A DNA stretch of 64,000 bases from Lingula anatina. Lineage: Eukaryota > Brachiopoda > Lingulata > Lingulida > Lingulidae. The stretch lies in the NCBI RefSeq assembly GCF_001039355.2, contig NW_019775735.1:548065-612064 (forward strand). Reading direction: 5' to 3'. The notes under the pieces were generated by a model. It was given only the letters and a program-made list of their open reading frames with translations. It was not told the origin of the DNA and ran no database searches. Made by a program: the position numbers and the translations under genes. Shown in pieces: positions 12,705 to 26,107 of this stretch (position 1 is its first letter; each line of letters starts with the position of its first letter).

Positions 12705-15609
12705 AGGCGGAGGGTCTATGTATTTTTTCTGCACTGACCATTACGGTCACTCCTTTCAAGACAAGCTCGGCGCCTGTGGTTAAAAAATACCAGTTCGGCC
12801 ACGGAGGCTAATCAGTGAAGCGTAACCCTTATATTCAACACAAAAATACATTAACAAGTAAAAAGAGGGTAGATCAAACGTTTGTTAACTATCAAATATA
12901 GTTGTTTTTCGCTGAAGTAATACAGTGAGTGTATGTGTACCTCATCAGCACATTAGTTTGCATGTAGATTAAAATCGTATTTCAGATTTCACGTCTATAT
13001 TCCGATATTCATTCTGTGTTTATCATTTAGTATATCTACCCCTTGGGTCAAATGAATTTATAAGTTGAAATTCGCATGCCAAATATTTGTGGAGCGATTT
13101 ATGTAAAATGCAGCATACGTATGATGAAGCGTTCAGTAAAAAAACTTACCATACCGTGTGGTGGCGCCATCTGCAGGCATTGATGCGGTAGCCATAATTA
13201 CATCCAGATAATTATGCCGGTTTCTTCAGCCAAAGCTCTAGGTATGATTTTTCAAGAAGAAATCCTTGCAGCAAAGAATAATGTTATTCTTTGTCGTCAC
13301 TTCTAACATGTTAATCCATGAATGGGGGATGCGTTTCCAGATTCACCGTACAAGAAACATGAAGATAAAATCTATGAAATAACGATCCAATTGTGAGCAT
13401 CGGTCAAATCTTTTATAGGTGCAAAGATGATAATATGATAATTTCTTTTCTCTTCTGTTCTACGGAAAGAGCTACCACCATCAGTTATCAATTCTGAAAA
13501 ACGATTCCATCTCCATGCGACGAAAGGAAAGACCACGTGTGAGAACGTGGAAATGACATGACCATGATTGTGTTTTTGCAAGACTATCGGATCCACGTTC
13601 ACTAGGATCGCCAAACAGAATGCTACATCGTAGACTCCATTTTAGTTCGCATTTCTTCTTATCCCTAACAGAACCACCAGAATGAAGTCTTAGACCCATC
13701 TTGACTGTAGGTATATAGCCACGAAACCATTCAAAAGAAGTTATGAAGCAATGATGGCTTATTTATGCCACTGACTTCCTCCCATTTCATTCCGAATGTG
13801 GGCTCTCTCATACTCATTAAACAGTTTTATTAAACCATCGTAGACTATTCACACTCATTAAGTTGTTTTATTTAACCGTTAGGTTATCGTAAATTGGTTC
13901 GGCGTTATCATAAATCGGCACGTTGTGACATAATGAGACTGGTTTAATGTGCCAGTTAGGATAGAATCACATAGAATGGTATATCATTTGATCGTCGTAG
14001 CTGGTTAAAAAGTCGTTAATAGGGCAGAGGAAAGAGGAACGCGTGTCTGGTTTAACGGCAATATTCCCTGATTAATGATCAGATAAATTCCAGGGAATCG
14101 TTCACATCTGCGAAATATCATATTCCAATTATGCCAACATTTCATCCACGTCACCCCTGGTCAGACAGCCATCTGAGGTTTTCTAAGATAGACACTAACT
14201 AACCAGCAAGCAAGAAGAAACCCTACCTACGTCGACTAAATTGAAGTAATTGCTTTCTGGTAATTGCCCCCCAATGAAAACGGTTTAAATCAAGCATTTA
14301 ATTTAATCAGTTGATGACCAGTGATTTAAGGTAACAAGACCAGGTTTCTTCTTTATTTATTGGGAGACTAGCTTTAGTTGGACAGCTTAGTTTCTCTATT
14401 AAGACCGTAGAATCGATGGCAAGTTAACGCCAAAGGTTATTTACCTCAAAAGTCATTCATTTTGTGAATGGTAAGGTTAATCATAGTCACTTGCTTTAAT
14501 ATGTAATGTCCAACAGAACACAACAGGCGCGCAAAGAAAAATGTGCACAATGATATTCCTATGCAATGACTTAACGGGGCTTCTTATTGATCATTTTAAT
14601 CGTCTTTTTATTATGAAAGCCAATCTGAACGATACATCAACTATCCATCTATACGTGCTTCAGAAACAGAAAACAATTTGAAATCTTTGTTCAGCAATAT
14701 TTCGTATAAAAGCTCAATACAAACAATCATTACTTTTTGAGATAAAATCCTACGAAATGTTTTGCCTTACAGCAAAAATTGATCAAACGTTATCTAGACT
14801 GACCAGTAGCTAGAATTCTGAAAGCGAGTGGGTTGGATTTCTGAAAACGTTGATCTTTTAATCACTTCTACAGAGCCAACTTCTGAAATGACAAAATCTA
14901 CCAGTAGATTAAATTTTGATTCAAAACGGACTTTTTGATTCAAACGGTTGCATCATTAGAAACCATAGATCCCCTCCCTTTTCTCCCTCTGGATATAGGT
15001 TTGAGTTACATTAGAATGCCCAACCATACAATACTTTAGTGTATGTTAATTCAAGGAGTTCTAAAAAAGTAAACCTGTTAGAACTCCTTTGTTTAAAGGG
15101 CGCTGCCTCAATGCCGCGGTTATTGTATCGTGACCTAGGCTACATTGCGACTGCTAAGATTGTTAACAGCGGTGCACCACATCTGTCGCAATGAGGTTGA
15201 TCAAGATATCTGAAACCGCGGTCGACTTCACGTTCCCTTATGAAAAAAATATATATATATAAAGCGATGAAAAAAATGTTGTAATTGTGTGATTGACTAT
15301 TCACTTAGTTATTGAATAGAGTTTTCAAAATAATGACTTTCAAACATTCAGGCCGATAATTTAAGATAATATTTATTTAGCACAAGCTGAATATTTTCTT
15401 CCTACCGTTAGCTTGCATTTTTCCAATGGACATTTTTGCTCATTCAGACCGATTTTAAATGTTTAAGCAAGTTATTACAGCTTAGGTCAATCTAACACAA
15501 GTTAAACTATTGGTTATATAAGAAGAAATAAAGAATACAGAAATAAAATATATTCTCATCTTTACTTATTTAATTGATTGGATAAGTGTGAATTTATCTT
15601 GAACTAAAT

Positions 15610-15686
15610 CAGACCTAAATTTTGGTCTTAAATTTTAAGACTACATTTTCATCTTAATTGTAAATTAAGACTAAATTTAGGTCTTA
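15610..15686. repeat. Short inverted repeat
   Basis: The arm agacctaaattttggtctta (about 15611-15630) is matched in inverted form by taagactaaatttaggtctt (about 15666-15685), with a further palindrome tcttaaattttaaga at the left arm. It could form a stem with a loop of about 35 bases. It lies 75 bp left of the 192 bp hairpin element. Confidence 0.6.
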
Positions 15687-15760
15687 AGTTCTGTTGTGAG
15701 GTTGGGTTTTGTTGTACATATCAGACCATAGAAATGATCCAATAATGATCCATGTTTAGA

Positions 15761-15952
15761 CGGGGCCGTAGCGATAGTCCGAAGGTTCAATAGTCCGAAG
15801 GTTCATTGGTCCGAATGTTCACTGTAGAACCTTCGGACCAATGAACCCTTGATTAAAAAATCGATAAAAATGTTACCACTTTTCGGACCAATGAACCTTC
15901 GGACCAATGAACCTTCGGACCAATGAACCTTCGGACTATCGAGACGCCCCCG
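15761..15952. mobile_element. 192 bp palindromic element made of 16 bp repeats
   Basis: The left end CGGGGCCGTAGCGATAGTCC and the right end GGACTATCGAGACGCCCCCG are inverted copies. TTTAGA flanks both sides (15755-15760 and 15953-15958). Inside, the 16 bp unit TTCGGACCAATGAACC is repeated head-to-tail on the right and in inverted form on the left, around a short AT-rich core. The whole element can fold into one long imperfect hairpin. It has no coding capacity. Confidence 0.75.
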
Positions 15953-16369
15953 TTTAGACATGGGGCTTTTCGCGAAAAATAGTCAGACGGATTTTTTTAC
16001 CCATGGTGTTTGAAGAAATCTACATGTACGTTTACTCAGTAAATCTTGAATACCGAGAACAATTTCGACATCAAATGCAAACTATTTTCTAGCAGCTCAA
16101 TCTACGAGAAAATTTTGATCTAACCCATGATAAAAATTGTAGAATGGATAAATGAGTAGTTTGTCTGACTTTTTACACGCGCACTTGTAAATCGTACATG
16201 TAGCATGTCTTTACAGCTAATACACACCGTTTGCAAAACGTTGAAATAGTTGTGATTTTTTAAAGAAAATAAATAAATTGAATAATAATATGAGATGCCC
16301 CAGTCGAGAAAACACCTAACGTTTCCTCCAGCGTTTGACGTAAAGGCAAGTATTAGTCAGCTTGAGAGC

Positions 16370-16830
16370 GTTCCCAAACAATAGTTGCGCCCACTGACTC
16401 ATTCCCACTTGTTACCTATTCTTAGCACAATCATCGACATCACATTTAAAGACATGCCCTCGACTGTTAATTCAACACCAAATACAACGGTTTCATCAAT
16501 CGATTGCTCTTAGTGAGTAAACTATCATTTTAACAAGGATTCATTACAAGACGAAATATCCGACACTCGTTCCGACAAAGAAGGCCGCCTCTCGCTGTAC
16601 GTAACAGTCACAATACGCGCCAAGCGCGACGTCGTATTGACAGTCTATATAAATGTTAAGTTGAAAAGAAGATCAAGCGTATCGTCATATCCTGGGCCCA
16701 TAAAGCCAGCACCTTTATGAGAAATTAATTGAATTAGCCCCTCCTCCTCGTCGATATTTTGCCCGTCGGACGCCCGCCACACAAGACGAGCTCGTGAAGT
16801 GACGTCATGCACGTTGGCTGTTTTAACCAC
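16370..16830. promoter_or_regulatory. Candidate cis-regulatory island downstream of Post2
   Basis: Contains gcccataaagc (about 16697-16706) and acctttatgag (about 16711-16721), two inverted TTTATGG/TTTATGA-type sites like those bound by posterior Hox and Cdx proteins, and a palindromic CRE TGACGTCA at 16800-16807. An AATTAATTGAATTAG cluster lies between. Complex sequence, no convincing gene. Confidence 0.35.
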
Positions 16831-19232
16831 TATTTATTTTCTCGTTCGAATGATGCGCTATTGACAGGTACTACACTGGTTAAAAATTGTAGGAGTTTCT
16901 TAGCATCATCCCCTTTTTCCGATTATTTTCCGATATATCTTTTTATATTTATTTATTCATATTTTATTCTTTTCTATTTTTATTATTTTAATCCTATTTA
17001 TTCATCTTCTTGTTATCAATTATTTGTTTGTGCCACTCATATTTTCTGTTAAAATCTTCAAGACGGTAGGTGCCACAAGTTCTAAAGTCAAATAAATCCT
17101 TTTATTATTCATTCTTAGACTTTTTAAAAGTAATTTCATAAATCATAATTTTATCAAGAATATATTTTAGTAATGTTTCATTAATTATCTGAATTTATGA
17201 AAGTTCACATGTGCATTTATTCTTTTCTCGTGCACTCTGTCGATCCATTGTTAATCTGAACATATCCCCTATCTGAGTATCTTTATTACTTAGAGCAACT
17301 ACCATCAACTGCGTTGATTAATTATAGTAAAGAAAGTTTAATTAAAATAATGCCTTATTTTACGCCTAGCAATGACCTAAAACCAAAGCTAAGACACCAG
17401 AAATCCTAAACTTTCGACGATTTGTAAAATTGTGAAAATGATGAAAAATTTAATTTTCCTAAAGTTTTTTTTTTTTTTTTTTGTATTTCCTTCAGGAAAA
17501 AGATATCAGGAAAACTAGAAAATCTATTGGTTTCTGTTAGATGCCTTATTAGTTTTCGTGCCCTATTTCAAAACAAAAAAATCTGCATCTTCTCAAAATA
17601 TTTTACCGTACGTAACTTATACTGTAGACGTTAAAATATATAAATATATATTTGATACCGTACTGTTTCTGTAATATCGAACTTAAAAGAGGTGCATTTG
17701 CTGATACTTTAAAAGAATTCTATATCATTAAATAGTGCTTACATAGCAACTGGATAACAAATTGTTTTGACAGTGCGTAAAAGAGCAAGTTAGCTGAATA
17801 AGATACAGTTTTACGAAACAAGCTAATTGTACAATGCATCGGTTTTTACAAAAAGGTTAATTTCATAAGATGATTGAGATTCTCTTTGAATAAATCTGTA
17901 ACATTTTTAATCTAATTACTCCTTTTAATAAAATATTTAATCCTCAATTCTTCCAGACTTATCTGCAAAAAATAATAAGAATAGAAAAAAAAACTTCTCG
18001 TTACTTTATGTAGGTAAGTGTTGAAAGCAAACCAGCGAATGAGCCGGGTCGTAACTGTATGTGAAAAAAGAATTTTGTGCTAGAATTTGACCTTTGCTCC
18101 CTGTAGCCGAGCGTGAAAGGTCGGCTTACACCGATATTTGTCAAACAGTAAATTAGTAGGAATAGCTACCGCCACAACTATGGTGAAGAACAGATCAAAA
18201 CACATCGGCATATGAGAAAGAGCTTAAATTCGAAGCTAGGACTACGTTGTATCAGCGAAAATACTCTGTTGAAAAACTCTCGTTCTTGATTTTCGGACAT
18301 CTTGCCTACGCCCTTGTTGCTGCCTTGAATTTGTCAGGAAAATGCATTTCAGTAACAGTTCTATTTAATTGTGATTGAAATATCCATTCGTTAAGTGATT
18401 TCTTGGGAAAAATTTTAAACTTTCTCATATCATATGGTGATAAAGTTTGAAAATGTGTTAAAAAGGTATAGATGTCAGCCGTTTTGAAATCATTTCTGAG
18501 GTATAGGATGCAAAAGTGAATATTTTTCAAGATCCACATATACCCAATCAAAATATTTCGTGTTCCTACTTTTTCACTATAAATTTGAAATACCAAAACT
18601 TTCGAAAATGTGTTACGTTAGGCATTCCCAAATATGTGTGCTTTAATAGTATGTTGTACGCGCTCTTTATTATTTTCTTTCCCTTTTTTATTCTCTCTCT
18701 GGAGAAACGGCATCATCAAAATATCAAAAAATGACTAGTTTAACTTTATATAATCATATTTCTAAATGTAATGTAATTTATCTACTCAAATTACACAAAC
18801 TATTCAAACAACACGTAAGCCAAGCACTGACGTTTATAAACAGTAAAAGTGAGTTTGGTCGTATATTTGTCTAATAATATATAAAAACTAATACTGCCTT
18901 TTCCCATACCATTGAACTTGGCGGGAAATTATGCCCGAACCAAGAAACCAAAACTGGATAAGCAGGTGAGTTTCAACCCGAGAGGTATCTTCGTCAATTG
19001 CGGCATAAAAATAGGGTTGATTTTTATGTTCGAGAAACCATTCTATGAACGTGCCGTGTCGATGTACTACATTGGAGTCATGTTTTACTATTTTATTGCG
19101 TGATCAGTTGGTAAACCGTCAAAGTTTTGAAAGATCTTTGGTCGTAAGCCCGACACCTCTGCTAATAAAATGTGCGTAAAAAGTGCACCGTTTATTCGAC
19201 TAACGTGTGCGTCTCACCAAAGGTAGCGAGAA

Positions 19233-19234
<2 letters not shown>

Positions 19235-19276
<42 letters not shown>

Positions 19277-19287
19277 GAGCGCGTCTG

Positions 19288-19345
<58 letters not shown>

Positions 19346-19360
19346 CGAGAGAGAGAGAGA
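19235..19360. repeat. (GT)n and (GA)n compound microsatellite
   Basis: A GT run to about 19274, a short unique spacer, then GA from about 19295 to 19360 with two interruptions. The ORFs on both strands across it are repeat translations. Confidence 0.97.
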
Positions 19361-21981
19361 CGGGAGGAGGGTGCATAGAATATATACGCCTCCGTAGAAG
19401 TACGAGAATACATAGAGAAAAGAAATTGTCTGCGCATTTTCTTTGTAACTTCTTGGCTAACGTAAAGCAAACCCTGTGAGAACCGCCTCAACAAAAAATT
19501 GATTTAAACAACAGTGGAGCTTTACTCGACTTGGATTCTATTTCTAGGTGAACGCCCAGTCTCCAGACGATTTTTTTCTTCATTATTTAATCTGTAAACC
19601 ATGTCGCTTTGACGCTGTTCGACTGCCCTGCGATTCTCGCTGAAAAGTCACGCTTCAAGAGCCCTAGAGAGCGTCTCGTTGCAATGACATACGATACAAT
19701 TAAGATAAGGATCAACCTTTGAAGTCACCGACACAGTGTTAAAAGGTGTCTGCGCGCTCCGTTTTGTCAGCTTAAGGAGGTTACATCGGGCCATTTATCG
19801 CCATACATCTCCTCGGTCGTCTTCTGAATGAAACGGTTATGTTAGAACGCTTAACGGGGACTAAATAAGCTTGAAAGATATACAGTTTAAATTTACTTGA
19901 CTGTTTTGAATTGGGAAATGGGAGTTTAATTGTCACGTTGTATTGCTAATGGAATGGGGACTTAAAATAGAAATATTATGCATCTTTTGCGGCGAGATTT
20001 TGATGAAATGGAGAAAACGGGCATGTTTGATTAGATGCCTTTTGATTATTTCCGCTTTCCCGTTTCACATTATATTAAGTATTTTCTTCCGTCTTGTCAC
20101 CCTCCCTCTTCCCTCCTTCCCAAATTCCCTTTCTCAATCTCTCTTTCCCTTCTTCTCTCATTCACATTGCACTTACTTCGTCATGTTGAACTTTACTTTG
20201 CTAAAATACCTACAATTGCTGTCAAAAATGGACATCAGTTTTCTTCTTATTATTTTTTTTTTGGAGGGAGGTATTAGGTCAATCAAAGATAATATTTATA
20301 GATAAAAGTTCGTAATACGTCACTAGAAAAGTATGTTATCAGGTATAACATCATGATAAAGAATTACCCTGAAAATCAATTAAGGGCTTTTGGTCTTTGG
20401 TCTAACCAAAAATTTACACATGGAATTACACAACGTAATTTTCTATTTATGAAAGAAAATTGAGTTTATACATTTTCTTGTTTCAACCCCAAACGAGCCG
20501 AGGCAACCAATTGCTTGTTGCATTCCGAAATTCCAAAGTTATTCAAAACAACCAGGTATTATCTAAGTCATCGAATAATATTAATTAGATTTATGTCCAT
20601 AAATCATTGAAAAATATTTAAAAATAAATAAAATACAATAAGGCCAGAAAAACCTGCGACGCTTGTGCCTAATTCAGTTTTATTCGTGACAGATTATTCA
20701 GGTGTATCTAAAATGACCAATTGAAAAATTTAATATTCAGATCTGATAAGCCACACGTAAATGAAAATGATAAAGAAATTCTTATTTTAAAATTGTTTTT
20801 TTTTCACCAAATTTATCTTTAAAAGTATGGCATTAAGTGGCTTTCTAAACAAGAATAAAAGAAAAAGAAAACAAATATGTAATAATTATATACAACTATA
20901 AAATTCTACTTCCCCAATGAAGAGTATGATTCACTAAACCAAATATTCTATAGTCCCAAACTCCAAAATAAACAAGTGATCTTCGAGCATTGGAATAATT
21001 ATTCTAGTAGCTTTATATCTCTGTTCTTTTTAAATTGGCCATTTTGCATATTTGACCAAAACTTTCGAAAAGTAACTCATTAGCCAAAAGATTCCTTGGA
21101 TATTAGAGGAGTCATGCTAAAAACTTTTTAATATACATACAGTACAGTCTTAAAACAAAAAAACCAAATTCTTGACACAGTATTTAAATACAAGCTAATC
21201 CCTTGAAACTATTTCATTGGCTGTAATACTAAATATCTTCATAAACCGCCATAGACCTGGCTACTATTTGATAACGCTGCTTGAAATATATTTTGCTTTC
21301 GTTCAATTGAATACCTAAATAGGTGTTGTATTTCGTCATCACAATTAAGAACACAGAACTAACTGTGTTGCATCCGTAAGCTGTATTTCAGGACATCCAT
21401 TGTCGTGGCATTACTTTAACAATAAGCAATTTCGAAGAAGTAAAAATATCAACAATGTATTCAAAATAATTGACCCGATTGGCATCGGAAATTCGATGTT
21501 TTCTTGGTTGGGCTACATTTTGTTCACTTAATTGTTACGTTCCTAAAATTGCGAAAATTGAAAGAAAAAAGTGCACCGTTTCCCCTGTTTTGCCGTTGTA
21601 TTTACAGCAACTGTATACAGTATGTCCCACTTAACTACATGTACATATATCAGGATTATTAGAATATTTACAATAAATGCACAGAGCGACCATTCCTTTC
21701 ATCATGATTCTGTTTGTTTATACATGTATTTACATGTAACTCTGTTGATTATTCTTTTTGGCTCATATAAATATAATCATCAGTACTAAAATGGCATACA
21801 GCTTAAACCCTCTGTTTAAACAACATAGACACCCTCCTCACCCCCACCCCCACATTTTGTGACGATACACGCGCTCTGAACTTCTAATCAGCAATTGCCA
21901 TTTTTATACTACATCACTCTGTGATATAAACAAATAAAGAATGTACAACTAACTGGTGCGGGTTTCAATATATACACAACG

Positions 21982-22220
21982 TCAACGCACCACAATGTCT
22001 TCGGATTTAAACAACGCCTTTGCGCGTTCGTTCAGTTTCTTTCTTTTCATCCGCCTGTTCTGAAACCAGACCTTGACTTGCCTCTCGCTGAGGTGGAGCT
22101 TGCAGGAGATTTCCCAGCGTTTCTGCCGCGTGATGTAGGCGTTGTTGAGGAACTCGTTCTCGAGGACCATGGTTTGGTAGCGGGTGTAAGGTTTCCGCTT
22201 CTTACGTTGTTTTGCTGGTT
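21982..22220 (-). CDS. Post2: Post2 homeobox gene, coding exon 2 (homeodomain and C-terminus)
   Basis: This exon encodes the DNA-binding part of a posterior (Abd-B-type) Hox transcription factor, a nuclear protein that patterns the posterior body. An acceptor AG at 22222-22221, after a pyrimidine-rich run (ttttttactccag), starts the exon at 22220 in phase 1. The split codon G|AA gives Glu183. The homeodomain spans about residues 187-246 of the joined 261-residue protein. It has [11 protein letters not shown] in the N-terminal arm, ITRQKRWEI in helix 2, and [13 protein letters not shown] in helix 3, with Trp48, Phe49, Gln50, Asn51 and Arg53 of the domain all intact. The Trp at domain position 32, the [11 protein letters not shown] end and the short 15-residue tail are what I associate with Post2 rather than Post1 or the central Hox genes. 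The stop is TGA at 21984-21982. The class call rests on recognition, not on an alignment. Confidence 0.95.
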
Positions 22221-22338
22221 CTGGAGTAAAAAAGTACATGGTGATTAGTTGATTGGTAATCATCGGTTGCTGTTTCTAATGAAGCAAACCCGCTGATCTG
22301 CTTTCTATTATTCATATAAGGTGGTTCATAAAGTGTGA

Positions 22339-22339
<1 letters not shown>

Positions 22340-22393
<54 letters not shown>

Positions 22394-22469
22394 TTTAAAC
22401 AATGGTCATGATGAGGATGAAAATTAGTATTTGTAGTAGTAGCACTAGTAGTAGTAGAAGCTGCACTAC

Positions 22470-22509
<40 letters not shown>
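22340..22509. repeat. (AAT)n facing (ATT)n inside the Post2 intron
   Basis: An AAT run to 22393 and an ATT run from 22471 are reverse complements separated by about 77 bases that include GTA repeats. Single strands could pair into a long stem. Asn- and Ile-run ORFs on the minus strand come from this tract. Confidence 0.95.
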
Positions 22510-24863
22510 GTACAAGGCAGTGTATGATTTTTTGTTTTGAAACACATTTTCACCACAAAGATAAAACAAGACATTATATATAGACTCTACACATATCTAT
22601 GACTACCACTCTGTTTTGTGCTGCAATGCTCTGAGACTATTTTGTGTTTGAACTATAAGTAGCTATCAATTTCAAGGTGCATTTTCCATGATTTGATTTA
22701 TTTCGCAGGGAATTTTGATTTTAAAGAAATGTTTATACTGTCTCTCCTAAATACAATAAATACAATTTATCAATTCAAGTCAAACTATATTAAAATACAT
22801 CTGAAGTTAATAGATCGTTTTATTTTTCATTTAACTTGTATAGCAGCATCAGCTATTGACAGTGTGCATTTGATATAAAATAAGTATACATACAAATGAA
22901 AGCCATTCGCTTCCTACCCCCCCCCCCCCCCCCACCACAACACAATATGTATCTTACACCTCTTTAGCATCTCCACACCATTTTAAATGGATGAAATATG
23001 ACTTCCCATGGTTAACATTTCCGCTTGCTCTTTCCCTCTCCCTCCCTCCCGGCCTCGCTAGCTTTTCTGATGGGTTTATAATATCTCAAGGTAGGAGGAT
23101 TCATCATTTCTAGTCCTAGTTAATTTGAGAAACCCTCCATAGCGGCCCAATTTGAAGCGTTTTCCACATTTTGCGGATAATGATGACGACATTTTGATGC
23201 GCGAGCGACATGTTACGCTTTGCTTCTCACTTTAAAGTGTGCTCGAGGATTCTTTGTGTGTACACGTGCGATTCTGAGTTGAAGGATTTTTTCTGCGTGT
23301 GTTCTTGAAAACGCATTTGTTTTTAATGGAAGTACGCGTAGAATCTCTATTGAAGAATGAGCGTGTTTGTGCACAGTACGAGAGTCGTATGTCATAATTA
23401 GTCTTATTTCAGAAATCAAAATTGGACCATGTATTAAACACGCGTATAGGAATGGCACTAAAGCTCAAGGAAAGATGAAAGTTGACTAAAGGGAATTTGT
23501 GAAGTAATTCCTAAAATGCCTCCACCCCAAGTCTAATATATTTCTTTCTTTTTGTAAACATGTGAATGATTTTATGCTATTCTAATCACTGCAGTTAGAC
23601 ATATATTTGACTTATCAGCTTAGCAAAGTCTTTAAATTTCAAGTGAAGAAATGTTGATATTTATATCTGGCTACATGTCTCTGTTTAATGGTGTGCAATA
23701 TTAGATGCGTTGTAATTTTTCAATCAAAACATAGATAGTGTATATCATTAAATAAACACAAACACTGTATTCATTTTACCAATTGCAATGTCTTTCGTGC
23801 GTTTAAAAAGGCCACTTTGCTATCATGTATTTCTCAGAAACTCGAGATCTGCCCCTTTTATATTTTGCCCCAACTCCAACCCCCACCCCCAACCCTGTTC
23901 TGTTTTTATCATAAGAACGTTCGCGTGAACTGGTATTTAATAATACATGCAGTAATAATGTCAATCCATATCCCGTAACCGTTTTCAAGTCTTAATAGAC
24001 GAAGAGATGTGTCTGATTTCTCGTCCTGATGTCGCTCATCTATAACTAATTGCTCGGCATCAGATTTATGTTGGTTTATCTGCTTGTCATACTTTCCACG
24101 CTTGGTGAACTAGTGTGTTACCGGAATTCATCTTGATACACCCCTGACGGGTAGGGTCACCACAAATGGGAACTTAATGGAAATTAAGAGCGCATATTTT
24201 GATAAATTGATGACTCTGTCGCAAAAACGAGAGAAAGATGAGGATGAGTTAATCGTGATAGCGTTTTAAATGCTCCTCTGTATATTTGCTGAGCGTTAAT
24301 AGACCCTAGATAACATCTTTATCTGTATTAATCGGTCACGGAGGAGTAGGAAAATAACACAAATAATAAGGGCTGATAGTTAAAGTTGCTTTGAACGTGG
24401 TGTACAAGTGCCAGGATCTGTTTACTATGCATTCCACATCCTTCAAAGCTATTCCATTGAGATTTTTTTTCAATTGTTGTGGCGAAAATAAAAAACGAGA
24501 AATATTATATTACAATAAAAACGATAACTAAAAATATATATATATTGAGCAATGATGAATTTAAAAGACCAGAAAAAAAAAAACTAAAGAACCATAAATA
24601 TGCATACAATATACTTCAATGTTGACGTGGAAAGGTTTCCTTGTTTTTTTTAGTTGAGTGCTTTAACTGTCTTGTTAATTTACTCGAGTTACTCATTTAT
24701 TACACTGCATTTTGGGAACTAATTATTTTTCTGTAATACATTAGGCAATTACATAGTATTGGAATGTTTAGAATCCTATTGTACTATGTTGCATTTTGCC
24801 TCATGTATTGCTTCATACCGAATCATGTTATGAAACAATTTCATTTGTTAGTAAAATCTTCCT

Positions 24864-25383
24864 AACAGAATTACAGCATTAACTGACCACTTAATTTTAG
24901 TTTTCTAAATAATAAAACTTCCATGTGATATTTCAACGTGTTACATGTAGCTACACATTGAACTCTCTTGAAGTAAAGAATTTTATATTCTCTGTCTCCC
25001 TAACATTGCTGCACCACCTTACATACTGCAAATGGCAATTGGTATCAAGAGACATATGTCATTTCTTCAATGTCTTAATTACACTTTGCTACCTCAACTT
25101 CCGCGCTACTTGACGCTACTTTAAGTCACTAATGTGGGCACACCTAGACGGCCTGGCATGGGATAAAACGTGTCCATACTGATAAGTATTTTGAAGCGAT
25201 TAGATTTGAATATGTATCGTACAAATTGATACGAACTGGGGTACTTTGAAATAGATGGGGCATCATAAGGAACTTTCAGGGACTTCAATGATTTTCAGAG
25301 ACGCGTTGTTGTAATAGAATTAAAATGATGCCAAAGTGGCCCCGTCCCGCTGTTCAGTAGATATCTCTAAAGGTGGCTTGGAA

Positions 25384-25415
<32 letters not shown>

Positions 25416-25478
25416 TGAGAGAGAGAGAGAGAGAAACAAGACAGGAAAACTGATAGACAGGCCACAGAGGGGCGGGCT

Positions 25479-25509
<31 letters not shown>

Positions 25510-26106
25510 AATACGAAAAAAAACTCTCACATGCTTACAACCCATGCACTAGATGCCCGCAAGAGAACACGCACACCCCTCTCATCAACCATAATAAACC
25601 AACTGTTCACAGCCACAACAAAAACTCATTTTCGGAGCCGGTGAAATCGACACTATAATCATAAGGTAGAGGGGGATGTAATGATTTATAATGATAGGAT
25701 GGCGTAGTGAAATCGGGTTTTATACCCGCGTAATGGAGACCACTGGGTACAGATTTGATGCACGTCTGGTTTACAGTAAGATAGCAGCTGATACTGTATT
25801 TCTCCCTTTGTTCTATTGATGTTATTTTTCCTAATTATATCTATTTTTGTTTTAACCCTGCATGAGTTTTCCCTTTTATTGAGATTTTTCTATATTTATA
25901 TCGTATTCCACGGAGCGTGCTGTAGGCTCAACAAGCGTATACATTGTTCAATAAAAAACGAAAGCAATCAATGAATAAAATCAATGATGCACCGGTAAAA
26001 TATGTGATATGCTTTATCTATTTAAATATGTAAATCATTTATTTTATTTTATTACTTTGTAGTTCTATTTTTATTTAAAATCTCTACACACTTTCATCTG
26101 ATTTAG
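24864..26106. repeat. 1.24 kb duplicated block, copy 1 (Post2 intron)
   Basis: This block is repeated almost exactly at 26108-27346, with a single N between the copies. It starts at aacagaattacag and ends at catctgatttag. The copies differ in (GA)n length near 25385-25435, in the CAGA run near 25485, and in a few single bases (ggggtact versus ggggtcct; acccatgc versus accaatgc). That pattern fits two alleles or two unmerged contig ends rather than an old duplication. Confidence 0.93.
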
Positions 26107-26107
26107 N
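26107..26107. other. Assembly join (single N)
   Basis: One ambiguous base sits exactly between the two copies of the 1.24 kb block. It marks a scaffold join where overlapping contig ends were not merged. Confidence 0.9.

Larger units (their letters stand above)
5954..15609. other. Gene-free stretch with several GC-richer islands
   Basis: I see no gene. Islands of non-repetitive, GC-richer sequence stand out at about 6490-6880, 8225-8480, 10190-10400, 10900-11180, 13140-13720 and 14030-14480. Between them lies AT-rich DNA with microsatellites. The 157-residue frame at 10194-10667 passes from an island into a Phe/Leu-rich AT stretch and is probably chance. Confidence 0.6.
15959..21981. other. 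Post2: Post2 downstream flank, probably including its 3' UTR
   Basis: The Post2 transcript runs leftward from 21982 into this stretch. A minus-strand ATTAAA (21132-21127), about 850 bases after the stop, is one possible poly(A) signal, but I cannot choose a site. A GC-richer island lies at about 16310-16830. I see no other gene. Confidence 0.5.

Noticed and set aside
15840-15935. CRISPR-like array from regularly repeated 16-mers
   Set aside because: The units are contiguous without spacers, occur in an animal genome and lie within a transposon-like palindrome.
19192-19494. Ser/Leu-run and Arg/Glu-run proteins at GA/CT and GT/CA repeats
   Set aside because: These are translations of microsatellites; the same applies near 25320-25545, 26564-26770 and 48841-49104.
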